Assembly: GCF_003254645.1 (NCBI RefSeq)
Contig: NZ_PNFD01000001.1
Coordinates: 620,001 to 684,000 of the forward strand
DNA from: Microbacterium suaedae
GTDB lineage: Bacteria; Actinomycetota; Actinomycetes; Actinomycetales; Microbacteriaceae
Direction of reading: 5' to 3'
DNA length: 64,000 bases
Made by a program: the position numbers and the translations under genes. This document shows, one piece after another, positions 35,059-45,614 of this stretch (position 1 is its first letter; every line of letters starts with the position of its first letter). The notes beneath the pieces were generated by a model. It was not told the origin of the DNA. It ran no database searches and was given only the letters and a program-made list of their open reading frames with translations.

Positions 35059-36846
35059 CTGGCCGCCCGCTCCGACGCCTTCACCCGCTGGTGGCGCCGC
35101 ACGAGCCTGCGCGCCAAGATCACGGGTGTCACGGTCGGCGTCCTCGCGGCCGGGCTCATTTCGGCAGGACTCGGCGCGATGCCCGTCCTGCAGTCGATGC
35201 TGCGCGGCTATGTCGACACCTCTGTGCTGCAGCTCGTGGGCACCGACGTCTACGAGACCGTCTTCGATGTCATCGAGCATCCCGAGACCGGCGAGATCTC
35301 TCTCTCGCCAAAGTCGCCTGAGCCGCGCACAGAGTACGTCGTCGCCGTCTACGACGCGTCGGGCGAGCTCACCGATGTCGCAGGCGGCGCAGAGGGCGCC
35401 GGGCGCGATCCGCTCTTTCCCACCGAGCTCACGGTGCAGGATGCCTTCCTGAATCAGGACAGGCCGTTCACGCTCGAGGCTCTCACGGGCTCGGAGTACC
35501 GCGCGGCCGTCATGCCCATCCAGGTGAGCGGATCCGAGTCGAGCACTCTTTACGCCCAGCTCGTCGCGATGCCGCTGAACGACGTCGACTCATTCGTCAC
35601 GACGTACATCGGCGTGTTCACCACGATGACCGTACTCACGCTCATCGTCGGCGCCCTCGGCACTCGCTGGCTCGTCACGCTCGCGTTCCGCCGGCTCGGA
35701 CAGGTCGAGTCCACCGCTATGAGCATCGCCGACGGCGACTTTGCGCAGCGCATGACCGATATCGAGCCGACGACCGAGGTCGGACGCCTCAAGATCGCGA
35801 TCAACACGATGCTCGACCGCCTCGACGAATCGTTCGCGGAGCGCGACGCGACTGTCGAGAAGATGCGACGCTTCATCGGCGACGCGAGCCACGAGCTGCG
35901 CACGCCCCTCGTGAGCGTCCGCGGATACGCCGAGCTGTACCGGATGGGCGCCATGCAGACGCCCGAGGATACTGCTCGGGCGATGGAGCGCATCGAGAAG
36001 GAAGCGCAGCGCATGACCTCCCTCGTCGAGGACCTTCTCTCGCTGGCCCGGCTCGACGAACGGCGCGAGCTCGAGATCGTCGACGTCGATCTGCGTCGGA
36101 TCGCCCACGATGCCGCGCTCGACGTCCGCGCCGCGGACCCGACGCGTCAGGTTGCCGTCAATGACACGACGTTCGAAGCCCTCACGGGCCCGATCACGAT
36201 CCTGTCCGAGGGAGCGCGCGACCAGATCGAACCGTCCGGCTCCGACAGGGCTCCCACTGAGGAGCCGCCCGCGCCACGTGAGGACCCCGCGCCGCCGACG
36301 GGGATCCTCGGCGCCCTCACCGCTGGGTCGGCCGCTTTCACACGCGCCCAGCAGTCCACGCGCGGATTCTGGCGACGCCGTTCCGCGCAGGACACGGCGT
36401 CGAACGACGACGGTGGCGACGCGATCGCCCCCCTCGACTTCTCGGAGCCCGAGGAAGGCAAGCCCGTCGACGTGCCTCCCATCGTTCGCGGTGCGGAGGA
36501 GAAGATCCAGCAGGTCGTCGCCAATCTTCTCGGCAACGCTCGCCGCTACAGTTCCCCCGACTCCCCCATCGAGATCGAGGTCGGCGTCGACGTCGACACC
36601 GATATGGGATGGATCTCGGTCGTTGACCACGGGGAGGGGATCCCCGCGGAGATCCGCGAAAAGATCTTCGAGAGGTTCTGGCGGGCCGACACGTCGCGCA
36701 CCCGCGAGACGGGCGGGAGCGGTCTCGGCCTCGCGATCGTCGCGTCGATCGTCGAACGGCTCGACGGATCAGTGGCGGTGTTCGAGACGCCCGGCGGTGG
36801 ATCGACCTTCCAGGTGGCCTTCCCTCTCGCGAAGTCGACAGGCTGA
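35059..36846 (+). CDS. Sensor histidine kinase
   Basis: About 595 residues if translation starts at CTG 35059, preceded by GAAGGGA. No ATG, GTG or TTG lies in frame between the regulator stop and ATG 35179, and starting at 35179 would cut off TM1. Order: TM1 (about 20-45), extracellular sensor (about 45-175), TM2 (about 180-210), HAMP, DHp with H-box GDASHELRTP (His278), then the ATPase domain with N-box (Asn493, LLGNARRYS) and G boxes (DHGEGIP, GGSGLGLAIV). A disordered Pro/Glu/Arg insertion (about 385-475) separates DHp from the N box. Confidence 0.88.
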   Translation: MAARSDAFTRWWRRTSLRAKITGVTVGVLAAGLISAGLGAMPVLQSMLRGYVDTSVLQLVGTDVYETVFDVIEHPETGEISLSPKSPEPRTEYVVAVYDASGELTDVAGGAEGAGRDPLFPTELTVQDAFLNQDRPFTLEALTGSEYRAAVMPIQVSGSESSTLYAQLVAMPLNDVDSFVTTYIGVFTTMTVLTLIVGALGTRWLVTLAFRRLGQVESTAMSIADGDFAQRMTDIEPTTEVGRLKIAINTMLDRLDESFAERDATVEKMRRFIGDASHELRTPLVSVRGYAELYRMGAMQTPEDTARAMERIEKEAQRMTSLVEDLLSLARLDERRELEIVDVDLRRIAHDAALDVRAADPTRQVAVNDTTFEALTGPITILSEGARDQIEPSGSDRAPTEEPPAPREDPAPPTGILGALTAGSAAFTRAQQSTRGFWRRRSAQDTASNDDGGDAIAPLDFSEPEEGKPVDVPPIVRGAEEKIQQVVANLLGNARRYSSPDSPIEIEVGVDVDTDMGWISVVDHGEGIPAEIREKIFERFWRADTSRTRETGGSGLGLAIVASIVERLDGSVAVFETPGGGSTFQVAFPLAKSTG

Positions 36847-36977
36847 CCGCGCCGCGACCGGGTCAGCGTGTCCACAGGCACCGATCTCACGGAGTTATCT
36901 GACGATCCCGGTTGCCAGGACCGGCGAGGGCCTTCCCCGTTCCCTAGCGTGGCCTCACCTACGCGAAAGGAATCCAG

Positions 36978-37265
36978 ATGGCACAGTTCACCGTCGACAG
37001 CGAATCACTCATCAGCACGAAGGCCGAGGTGCAGGCGGGCTCCGAGCGCCTGCGCAGCGAGGTCACCTTCATCATGGGCCGCGTGCAGCAGCTCGAAGCC
37101 GCTTGGCAGGGCAGCGCCTCGCAGGCGTTTCAGGGCATCGCGGCCGAGTGGCAGATGCTTCACCTGCAGGTCGAGGAGTCTCTGCAGAATCTCGCACATC
37201 GCCTCGAGATAGCGGGCGCCGGCTATCAGCAGGTCGAAGCGGACGTTGCGAACATGTTCCGCTGA
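36978..37265 (+). CDS. WXG100-family (ESAT-6-like) protein
   Basis: The 95-residue helical hairpin has the central W-x-G (Trp43-Gly45, AAWQGSAS) and a C-terminal YQQVEADVANMF, close to the YxxxD/E export signal. Such proteins are exported by type VII secretion systems. No esx secretion gene is in the window, so this is an orphan gene between the kinase and groEL. The ribosome site GAAAGGA precedes ATG 36978. Confidence 0.92.
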   Translation: MAQFTVDSESLISTKAEVQAGSERLRSEVTFIMGRVQQLEAAWQGSASQAFQGIAAEWQMLHLQVEESLQNLAHRLEIAGAGYQQVEADVANMFR

Positions 37266-37268
37266 TGC

Positions 37269-37311
37269 ACGAAGCGGCCCCTCCTCCGCACGGGAGAAGG
37301 GGCCGCTTCGT
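37269..37311. terminator. Bidirectional terminator between WXG100 and groEL genes
   Basis: Perfect 14-bp arms (ACGAAGCGGCCCCT and complement) with a 15-nt loop sit 3 bp past the WXG100 stop and 21 bp past the groEL stop, so they can serve both convergent genes. Confidence 0.75.
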
Positions 37312-37332
37312 TCAGGCGTCAGCCGGAGTGGA

Positions 37333-38988
<1,656 letters not shown>

Positions 38989-38991
38989 TCA

Positions 38992-39018
38992 TTAGCACTC
39001 AATCATGCTGAGTGCTAA
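38992..39018 (-). promoter_or_regulatory. CIRCE operator (HrcA site)
   Basis: Perfect consensus TTAGCACTC-N9-GAGTGCTAA, 37 nt upstream of the groEL ATG. Confidence 0.97.
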
Positions 39019-39021
39019 CAG

Positions 39022-39052
39022 CATTCTGGCACTCGCCCCCGGCGAGTGCAAA
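39022..39052 (-). promoter_or_regulatory. groEL promoter overlapping a second CIRCE-like site
   Basis: Minus strand: -35 TTGCAC (39046-39051), 18-nt spacer, -10 AGAATG (39022-39027). The spacer and -35 coincide with a degenerate CIRCE copy (CTGGCACTC-N9-GAGTGCAAA, 39026-39052), which matches 15 of 18 consensus arm bases. Confidence 0.65.
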
Positions 39053-39073
39053 CCCCTTGCGTGCGGAGTGCCG

Positions 39074-39631
39074 TTAGGAGGCGTCGACGCGATCGAGCCC
39101 GACCACGACCGTCAGACCGCCGCCGCTCACCTCCGCGAACTCGGCGTTCTGCTCGACCCGTTCGATCCCCAGCTCGGCCGCGAGCCCTCGCGCAGCCGCC
39201 GCGTCACCCTCGTCGATGTAGACCACGGTCGACTCCTCGACGTCGGCGCGATCGGCGTCCAGCACGGCGACCGACTCCTCCGGCCACCCCGCCCCCGTCA
39301 CGGCTTCGCTCACGGCCTCGGCCGCCGCCCCGTCGGGGGTGCCGTTGAGAACGAGCACGACGTAGTCGGTGTCGACGACCGCTTCCTCCTCGACCGACTG
39401 CTGCGACGAGCTCGCGGGAGTCGGCAGGTCCAGCGCGTTCGTGTTCGACAGGGCGAGGAATGCAAGGATCCCCGCCCCCGTCAGAACCGCGACGGACAGG
39501 AGCCACCACAGCAAGACAACGAGCCAACGCAGTCGCGGCCGCGGCGCCCTGTGGGCGCCTACGCGCGCAGAGTCGTTCGGGATCTCGTCGAAACGGTCGC
39601 GCGGGAAGGTGTGCTGCGGCATTCGGCTCAT
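39074..39631 (-). CDS. LytR C-terminal domain protein
   Basis: The 185-residue product has a cytoplasmic basic N-terminus, one membrane helix (about 36-62), a Ser/Gln linker and an extracellular LytR_C domain (VVLVLNGTPDGAAAEAVSEA...TVVYIDEGDAAAARGLAAEL). Such proteins are linked to cell-wall assembly but have no known catalysis. The start is ATG 39631 or ATG 39622. Confidence 0.85.
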   Translation of the reverse strand: MSRMPQHTFPRDRFDEIPNDSARVGAHRAPRPRLRWLVVLLWWLLSVAVLTGAGILAFLALSNTNALDLPTPASSSQQSVEEEAVVDTDYVVLVLNGTPDGAAAEAVSEAVTGAGWPEESVAVLDADRADVEESTVVYIDEGDAAAARGLAAELGIERVEQNAEFAEVSGGGLTVVVGLDRVDAS

Positions 39632-39645
39632 CGTAGTGGGCGCGG

Positions 39646-39930
39646 TTATCCGAGCAGCCGCGCGCGGCGCGCGCTGCGGGCCTCGCGGAGTCTCCGCAGC
39701 CGCCCGATCAGCAGGGGCGCATGCGCCTGCGCGGCCGGTTCATCGACGAGACGAGCGAGAAGCTGGTAGTAACGCGCGGGCTCCAGCACGAGACGCGCCC
39801 GCATCGCTTCCTCCTTCTCGCCCGTGTGCTTCGGCCACTCGGATTCGAAGGACAGGATCGCGCGCGACAGATCGTCGAGGACGACCGTCTCGGAGTCGGC
39901 TCGGGAGCCCTCGACGTGCACGTTCGACAT
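39646..39930 (-). CDS. DUF3263 family protein
   Basis: The 94-residue product has the DUF3263 core (ILSFESEWPKHTGEKEEAMR, RYYQLLARLVD). These are small helix-turn-helix-like actinobacterial proteins of unknown role, usually found next to the LytR_C gene as here. The two are probably co-transcribed, with a 14-bp gap. Confidence 0.87.
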   Translation of the reverse strand: MSNVHVEGSRADSETVVLDDLSRAILSFESEWPKHTGEKEEAMRARLVLEPARYYQLLARLVDEPAAQAHAPLLIGRLRRLREARSARRARLLG

Positions 39931-40012
39931 GCCACGAGAGTAAGCCTCGCGCGCTGGACGGCGGCCGAGACATGCCGTTGTCGTGCCACGTTGACGCAGT
40001 CCGGCACCAGCG

Positions 40013-41065
40013 CTATCGACGGGCGGGCGCTGCCACGGATTCGCGCACGACGACCGGACACGGCAGCAGGCACGACATCGCCGGTTCGTCGCCCGGCGAA
40101 CCTGCGCGGATGCGCGCCGTCAGCGTCGCTACCGCCCACTCGCCCATCTCGTAGTGCGGCAGCGCGACCGTGGTCAGGGTCGGGTGCATGCTCGTGGGCA
40201 ATGGATCCTGATCGTCGAATCCGACGACCGATACGTCCTCGGGAATCCTCAGACCACGCTCGGCCGCCGCCCGGTACGCACCCATCGCCATGCGGTCATC
40301 GAAGCAGAACAGCGCCGTCGGCGGGTCGTGCTGATCGAGTAGCTGTGCGGCAGCCCGATATCCACCGGCGGCGTCCGGCGTCCCCGCGACGATGCGCGCG
40401 TCCGGTGAGAACCCCACGGCCTCCATGCCGTCGCGATAGCCGCGCACGCGACCGCGCGTCGCGGGGATGTCCTCGGCACTGTCGATGAAGGCGATGCTGC
40501 GATGTCCGTACTCGACAAGCATGCCCACGACGTCCGCGGCCCCCGTCCGCTCGTCTGGCAGGACTGACGGGAGTCGCTCGTCCCGATCACGCGCGCCGAT
40601 CAGCACCGCGGGGATGCCCTGCAGCGCCGGCGGCACGACGACCTCGTCGTGATAGACCGTGGCGTAGACGATGCCGTCGACCTGACGATCGAGGAACGCG
40701 TGAACTGAGCGAGGCGGGACGGTCGGCTCACGCTGGAGATCCGAGTTGATGATGGCGAGAGCGAGACCGTCCGCGTCAGCGCGCTTCTGCGCACCGAGGA
40801 TGATCCGCCCTGCGTGCGGGGTGGCGGCGATCTCCTCGGCGACGAGGCCGATCATCTCGGAGGCGTGCGTGCGGAGACCGCGTGCGAGTCGGTTCGGTCG
40901 ATAGCCGAGCTCCTCGGCAGCCGCTCGCACACGGTCAACCGTCTCCTCCTTGACCCGCGTATGGGGGGTCTCGTTGAGGACGTGCGAGACCGTCGTAACG
41001 GACACCCCTGCGTGCTTCGCCACGTCGCGGATCCCGGCTTTGCTCCGAGCCACTTGATTCCCCAT
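40013..41065 (-). CDS. LacI-family regulator of the difructose-anhydride operon
   Basis: The 350-residue product has the LacI helix-turn-helix GIRDVAKHAGVSVTTVSHVL, hinge and effector domain (ALFCFDDRMAMGAYRAAAER, VSVVGFDDQDPLPTSMHPTL). It is the last gene of the operon, 24 bp after the beta-helix enzyme. It probably binds the palindrome at 45615-45645 in front of the first gene, with the imported sugar or its cleavage product as inducer. Confidence 0.9.
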   Translation of the reverse strand: MGNQVARSKAGIRDVAKHAGVSVTTVSHVLNETPHTRVKEETVDRVRAAAEELGYRPNRLARGLRTHASEMIGLVAEEIAATPHAGRIILGAQKRADADGLALAIINSDLQREPTVPPRSVHAFLDRQVDGIVYATVYHDEVVVPPALQGIPAVLIGARDRDERLPSVLPDERTGAADVVGMLVEYGHRSIAFIDSAEDIPATRGRVRGYRDGMEAVGFSPDARIVAGTPDAAGGYRAAAQLLDQHDPPTALFCFDDRMAMGAYRAAAERGLRIPEDVSVVGFDDQDPLPTSMHPTLTTVALPHYEMGEWAVATLTARIRAGSPGDEPAMSCLLPCPVVVRESVAAPARR

Positions 41066-41089
41066 CTCTGTCTTCCCTCGTCATTGTTA

Positions 41090-42424
41090 TCAGAGCGCGA
41101 CGGCCGGCGTCGGGCGGACCGCATTCGCCGCGCGGTCGCCGACAACCTGCGCATCGGTGCCGGAGTCGAGGACCGTGTTTCGCGTCGCCGCCGCATCGAC
41201 CTTCACGGCGACGACGTGAAGGTCGCGCGCGTCGCGCGCCGCTAGAAGTGCCCCCACCTGCGCCTCGAAGCACGAATCTCCGGCCGACGCGCTGACATCC
41301 CGCGCCACAATGTGATTGGCCGACAGATGATTGTCACTGCCGTCGACAAGCCGGATGATGACGGGAGGCTCACCGGCGGGCCGGACGCGCCGCGCGTCGA
41401 CGATCTCGGAGAAGTGATTGCCGACCACGGAGTTGCCGCTGCCGATGATTCGGAGCAGGCCGTACGTGTCATCGCGACCGTTGTCGACGCCGAGGAACGG
41501 AGTCCACGGCTCATGGTCGCGCAGGAGGTGGTTCGACGCGACGAGGTTCTCCGAGCTGTTCCCCGACAAGACGACGGTCCCCGGATAGAACGAGTGCAGG
41601 CGATTGCCCGTCACGTTCGAGCGCACGACGCCGTCGAGGTGGACGCAGCTCGCCCCTCGCGGAAACACGTTGTTCGAGGCGATCAGCAGCCCGCCGTGGT
41701 TCTCGGCGTAGATGGACGACCCGAACGGGCCGGCTCCGATCAGGTTGTCGGTGACCTTCGACGCCTGCCCCCAGCCGAGCAGCTCGATGCAGCTGCCGCA
41801 TTCGGCGATGAAGTTGTCATGGACCGACAGGGCATCGGCTCGGTGGATCGTGAGCGCGTGCTCGAGATAGACAAACCCCATCCCCGTGATCCGGAACGAG
41901 TCGTTCGCGTCCTCGACGCAGACGCCGGTCTTCCCGTTGACGTACGAGTTCTCGGGCGCGCCACCCCCCTCACCGGTGAATCGCATCCCGTCGATGCAGA
42001 AGTCGACGAACTCGACCGAGCTGATCCGCGGGCTGCCCTCCCGTGCCACGCGGAATGCCGCCCCGTCGGCCGGGTCATCACCGGGCGGGAGGTCAACGAG
42101 GACGCGACTTCCCCCGGGCCACAGCTCGTGTAGTCCGGGAAGCTCATCCTCCGGCACGTTGAAGCGGATGCTCGACGAGCTGAACCCGTGGCCTGCCCCC
42201 TGGATTCTGAGGAAGCTGATATCGACGAGGACCTGCGTGCGCAGCCGGTAGTCCCCGGGCGGGATCTCGATGACGGCGCCCGGCTTCCCACCGTCGTTGA
42301 CATCGGCCTGGTTCTGGCGTGCCTTGACGTCGGCGATGATGCTGTTGATGACCTCACCGATGTCGTCATGCGGGTCGCCGTGCGGCCACGTCGTCACGTC
42401 GTATCGATTGCTGCTGCGGGTCAT
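41090..42424 (-). CDS. Right-handed beta-helix enzyme, probable difructose-anhydride hydrolase (inulin fructotransferase family)
   Basis: 444 residues from ATG 42424 behind GGAGA. The sequence follows inulin fructotransferase throughout: YDVTTWPHG, IGEVINSIIADVKARQ, KPGAVIEIPPGDY, NFIAECGSC, GQASKVTDNLIGAG and SIYAENHGGLL. Asp203 and Glu214 form an acidic pair spaced as I recall for the catalytic pair of this family. Extracellular fructotransferases carry a signal peptide; this one has none. An importer also precedes it in the operon. That favours the intracellular relative, difructose anhydride III hydrolase, which opens the dianhydride to inulobiose. DFA-I specificity or a cytoplasmic fructotransferase cannot be excluded. 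Confidence 0.82.
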   Translation of the reverse strand: MTRSSNRYDVTTWPHGDPHDDIGEVINSIIADVKARQNQADVNDGGKPGAVIEIPPGDYRLRTQVLVDISFLRIQGAGHGFSSSSIRFNVPEDELPGLHELWPGGSRVLVDLPPGDDPADGAAFRVAREGSPRISSVEFVDFCIDGMRFTGEGGGAPENSYVNGKTGVCVEDANDSFRITGMGFVYLEHALTIHRADALSVHDNFIAECGSCIELLGWGQASKVTDNLIGAGPFGSSIYAENHGGLLIASNNVFPRGASCVHLDGVVRSNVTGNRLHSFYPGTVVLSGNSSENLVASNHLLRDHEPWTPFLGVDNGRDDTYGLLRIIGSGNSVVGNHFSEIVDARRVRPAGEPPVIIRLVDGSDNHLSANHIVARDVSASAGDSCFEAQVGALLAARDARDLHVVAVKVDAAATRNTVLDSGTDAQVVGDRAANAVRPTPAVAL

Positions 42425-42449
42425 GGTTCTCCGTTCGCGTGGCACGTGC

Positions 42450-43286
42450 TCAGCCCTTCACAGCGCCGAGGGTGAGGCCGGCGACGATGTGCCTCTGCAG
42501 GAAGAGCGTGAGGAGAATGACGGGGATCGAGTAGAGGGCCGCCAACGCGGTCATCCCGCCCCAGTCAAGCCCGAACTGACTCTGGAAATTCGCGATGACC
42601 ACGGGAGTCGTCTGCGCTCGTACGGACGTCAACAAAAGGGCGAAGAGGAACTCGTTCCAGCTTGCGAGGAAGGCGAAGATCGCCGTCACGGACAGCCCGC
42701 CGCTCACGACCGGAAGGACGACGCTCCACAACGCGCGCAGTCGCCCGGCCCCGTCGATCTTCGCGGCCTCGTCGAGCTCGTCGGGGACCGCCTCGAAAAA
42801 GCTCGTCATGAGCCAGATCGACAGGGGCAGTGACACCGTGGTGTGTGCGATCGCGAGCCCGAACGACGTGTCTGTGAGCCCCAACGCGCGCATCACTTCG
42901 ATGAGCGGCGCACCCACCGCGATGAGCGGCACCATGCGAGTGACGAGGGCGGCGATGACGAACACTCGTCCACTCGGAGTGCGAAATCGCGTGATCGCGT
43001 AGGCGGCCGGCACAGCGAGCACGAGGGAGAGACCCGTGGAGACCACCGCCGTGACGACGCTGTTCACGAGAGACGCGATCACCCCGTCGCGGCTCAGGGC
43101 CGCGACGTAGTTCTCCAGTGTCCACGGGTCCGGGAGGATCGTGGGCGGCACGGCGATGGTGTCGAGCGGCGTCTTGAACGACGTCATCAACAAGTAAACG
43201 AACGGGAAGCCGTACAGGACGACGACAGCGGCGAGGATCAGCCAGAGGAGGATCCGGCTCCGACCCCGGGTTTCGAGAGGATTCAT
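42450..43286 (-). CDS. ABC sugar importer permease (MalG type)
   Basis: The 278-residue product has six membrane helices and the EAA loop ELDEAAKIDGAGRLRALWSV. It overlaps the upstream permease stop by 4 bp and ends LTLGAVKG, typical of CUT1 sugar permeases. It lies 25 bp before the beta-helix enzyme gene. Confidence 0.92.
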   Translation of the reverse strand: MNPLETRGRSRILLWLILAAVVVLYGFPFVYLLMTSFKTPLDTIAVPPTILPDPWTLENYVAALSRDGVIASLVNSVVTAVVSTGLSLVLAVPAAYAITRFRTPSGRVFVIAALVTRMVPLIAVGAPLIEVMRALGLTDTSFGLAIAHTTVSLPLSIWLMTSFFEAVPDELDEAAKIDGAGRLRALWSVVLPVVSGGLSVTAIFAFLASWNEFLFALLLTSVRAQTTPVVIANFQSQFGLDWGGMTALAALYSIPVILLTLFLQRHIVAGLTLGAVKG

Positions 43287-44251
43287 CGTGCTGTGCTCCC
43301 TGGTCGCCAGATCGTGAGGATCGCGACGATCGCCACGGCGAGCATCGCGATCAGGTAGACGGTGCCCATGGCGCTGGCGAGCCCTGGGTCGCCGAACCGG
43401 GTCATGGTGCGGTAGACGAGCAGGCTGAGCGTCGTTGTCGACTCCTGAGGCCCGCCATCCGTCTGGATGAGGATGATGTCGAAGGCCCGCGCCGCATCAA
43501 TGCCGCGGACGATGAGGGCAACCGCGATGACGGGGCGCAGCAGCGGCAGGATCACGCTGACGAGCATCCGCGGGTATCGCGCACCGTCGAGTCGCGCGGC
43601 CTCGATGACGTCGCCCGGGATGTTCTGCAGCCCCGCGAACAGCACGAGCGTGATGAATGAGGTCGTGAGCCAGATGTCCGGAATCGCCACCGCGAAAAGG
43701 GCGATGTCGGGGTCGCTGAGCCACGGGATCTGCCCGCTGGACGACAGCACGCCGAGCCGCACGAGCAGCTCGTTGACGATGCCGAAGTTGTCGATCAGCA
43801 GGAAGCGCCACAGCAGCCCGGCGACGACGGGGGCGATCATCAGCGGGTACATGAACAGCGTCCGGAACACCGACGACCGCTGCCCCAGCGCCGCGAAGAG
43901 CAGCGCGACCGCGAGGCCGAAGGAGAACTCGCAGAATACGACGATGGCCGTGTATGCGATCGTGCGGATCGAGGCGTTCTGGAAGGACTCCGACGCGAAC
44001 GCGCGCACATAGTTGTCGAATCCGACGAACGTGCGTTCTCCTCCCGCGAACGGGGAGATCTCGAAGAAACTGTCGGCGATGAACTTCCCCAGCGGAACCA
44101 GGACGAACACCAGCAGGAATACCGCAGCGGGAACCATCAGCAGCAGGGCGAACCGAGCGTCGGTCAGCGTATGGCGCCGGCGCGGCGCGCGGGCGTACGG
44201 CCTCAGCGGGGGCGCGGTTCGCGCGACGCTGCGTATCGTCGTCGTCTCCAT
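43283..44251 (-). CDS. ABC sugar importer permease (MalF type)
   Basis: The 322-residue product has a basic cytoplasmic N-terminus, six membrane helices and the EAA-type loop (DVIEAARLDGARYPRMLVSV). It pairs with the MalG-type permease. The operon has no ATPase, so a shared MsiK-like ATPase encoded elsewhere is expected. Confidence 0.92.
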   Translation of the reverse strand: METTTIRSVARTAPPLRPYARAPRRRHTLTDARFALLLMVPAAVFLLVFVLVPLGKFIADSFFEISPFAGGERTFVGFDNYVRAFASESFQNASIRTIAYTAIVVFCEFSFGLAVALLFAALGQRSSVFRTLFMYPLMIAPVVAGLLWRFLLIDNFGIVNELLVRLGVLSSSGQIPWLSDPDIALFAVAIPDIWLTTSFITLVLFAGLQNIPGDVIEAARLDGARYPRMLVSVILPLLRPVIAVALIVRGIDAARAFDIILIQTDGGPQESTTTLSLLVYRTMTRFGDPGLASAMGTVYLIAMLAVAIVAILTIWRPGSTAR

Positions 44252-44262
44252 CTCCTCGCGCC

Positions 44263-45579
44263 CTATCGGACGATGTCTTCGATCTGCGTCTCGGCGTCGG
44301 ACAGCAGCGCGGCCGTGTCCGCTCCGGGCTCGACAGCTTTCTGCACGAGCGGGATGAGGACGCTGTCTGTAATCTCCTGCCAGCTCTCCGACTGCGGGCG
44401 TGGCAGCGACTGCGGCGCCTCGAGCGTCTCGAGCAGCGCACCGTAGTTCTCGAATCCCTCCTCACCAGCGCGCGCTTCGAACGCGCTCTTGCGGGCAACG
44501 AGGCCGAGCGAGGTGTCGGCCGAGAGCGCGTTGTGCTCGATGGCGTACGCGATGAAGTCGGACGCGGCCTCCTGCTGGTCGCCTGCGGACGGCGCCGCGA
44601 GATACCACGCACCCGGGACCGCCCCGACCCCACCGGCCCCGGAGATCATCGGTGCGACGCCGATCGAGTCCGCGACCGGGGAGTCGGCTGGAGTCTGTCG
44701 GTAGGCATGTCCCCAGAACCGCATCATTGCAAGCTCGCCCTGGTAGAACAGATTCTGTGCGCCGGCCCAGTCCAGCTGGGATGCCCCGGCTGGCGCGAAG
44801 TCGAGCAGGCTCACGTAGAAGTCGAGAGCGTCGCGGTGCTCCTCGCTGGCGATGGTCGCCTCGCCGGATTCCGCGTCGAGCACCATCTGGTCCGCGCCGG
44901 CCTGCGACACGGTCGCCAACCACTCCGTCTCGACCGCACCCTTGACGTCAGTGCCGTAGAGGTCGACGGATCCGTCACCATCGGTGTCGCGCGTGAAGAA
45001 CTCCGCCGCGTCGCGGTACTCCTCCCACGTCGTCGGCGGGGCGAGGGCATAGCCGTACTCGGCCGCGAAGTCTTCCTGGTTCTGCGGATCCTCGAAGAGG
45101 TCGGTGCGATAGAACAGCACCTCGGCGTTCGTCCACACGGGCATGCCCACGAATCGTCCCTCGACCTGGGCCTCGGCCAGCAGGCCGTCGAATAGGTCGG
45201 CCTGCAGCTCGGGCGTGAAGAGGTCATCGAGCGGGGCGAGCGCGTCGGCGAAGGCGGGAAGCCAGATCGCATCGAGCGCCGCCACGTCGAACGACGGTGT
45301 CCCTGCCTGGAGCTCCGAGGAGACCCGGTCATAGAGGCCGTCGTACGGCAGCTCAACGAACGTCACACTCGTGCCGGTCTCTTCCTCGTACTGCGTCGCA
45401 ATCGGCTCGAGCTCGGCCTTGCCGCCACCCTCGACCACGACCGTGATCCCCTCGGCGTCGCCGCCGCCTGCGGGGTCGCCTCCCACTCCGCATCCGGTGA
45501 GCGCGAGCCCAGCGGCAGCCGCGCCCGCGGCGAACACGAACCTCCGGCGCGACCCTCGCGTCGTCCTGTGAAGCATCAT
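44263..45579 (-). CDS. ABC sugar-binding lipoprotein
   Basis: The 438-residue product starts at ATG 45579. A twin-Arg-like basic start (RGSRRRFVFAAG) is followed by lipobox LALTGC. The mature part is a type 1 extracellular solute-binding protein (TSVTFVELPYDGLYDRVSSE..., WNxxFYRTDLF-like NAEVLFYRTDLFEDP), as in oligosaccharide importers. It is the first gene of the operon and lies 36 nt from the operator palindrome. The proposed ligand is difructose anhydride. Confidence 0.9.
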   Translation of the reverse strand: MMLHRTTRGSRRRFVFAAGAAAAGLALTGCGVGGDPAGGGDAEGITVVVEGGGKAELEPIATQYEEETGTSVTFVELPYDGLYDRVSSELQAGTPSFDVAALDAIWLPAFADALAPLDDLFTPELQADLFDGLLAEAQVEGRFVGMPVWTNAEVLFYRTDLFEDPQNQEDFAAEYGYALAPPTTWEEYRDAAEFFTRDTDGDGSVDLYGTDVKGAVETEWLATVSQAGADQMVLDAESGEATIASEEHRDALDFYVSLLDFAPAGASQLDWAGAQNLFYQGELAMMRFWGHAYRQTPADSPVADSIGVAPMISGAGGVGAVPGAWYLAAPSAGDQQEAASDFIAYAIEHNALSADTSLGLVARKSAFEARAGEEGFENYGALLETLEAPQSLPRPQSESWQEITDSVLIPLVQKAVEPGADTAALLSDAETQIEDIVR

Positions 45580-45614
45580 TACTTCGTCCCCAATCTCCGT
45601 CGATCCGGTTACGT

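Noticed and set aside
36978-37265. WXG100 protein as part of a type VII toxin locus
   Set aside because: No LXG toxin, EccC ATPase or second WXG gene is nearby; neighbours are a kinase and groEL.
41090-42424. Polysaccharide lyase or pectinase assignment for the beta-helix protein
   Set aside because: The beta-helix alone would allow it, but the sequence follows the inulin fructotransferase family along its whole length.
42270-42833. Plus-strand frames opposite the DFA operon permeases
   Set aside because: They are shadows of the permease genes, with unnatural composition and no ribosome sites.
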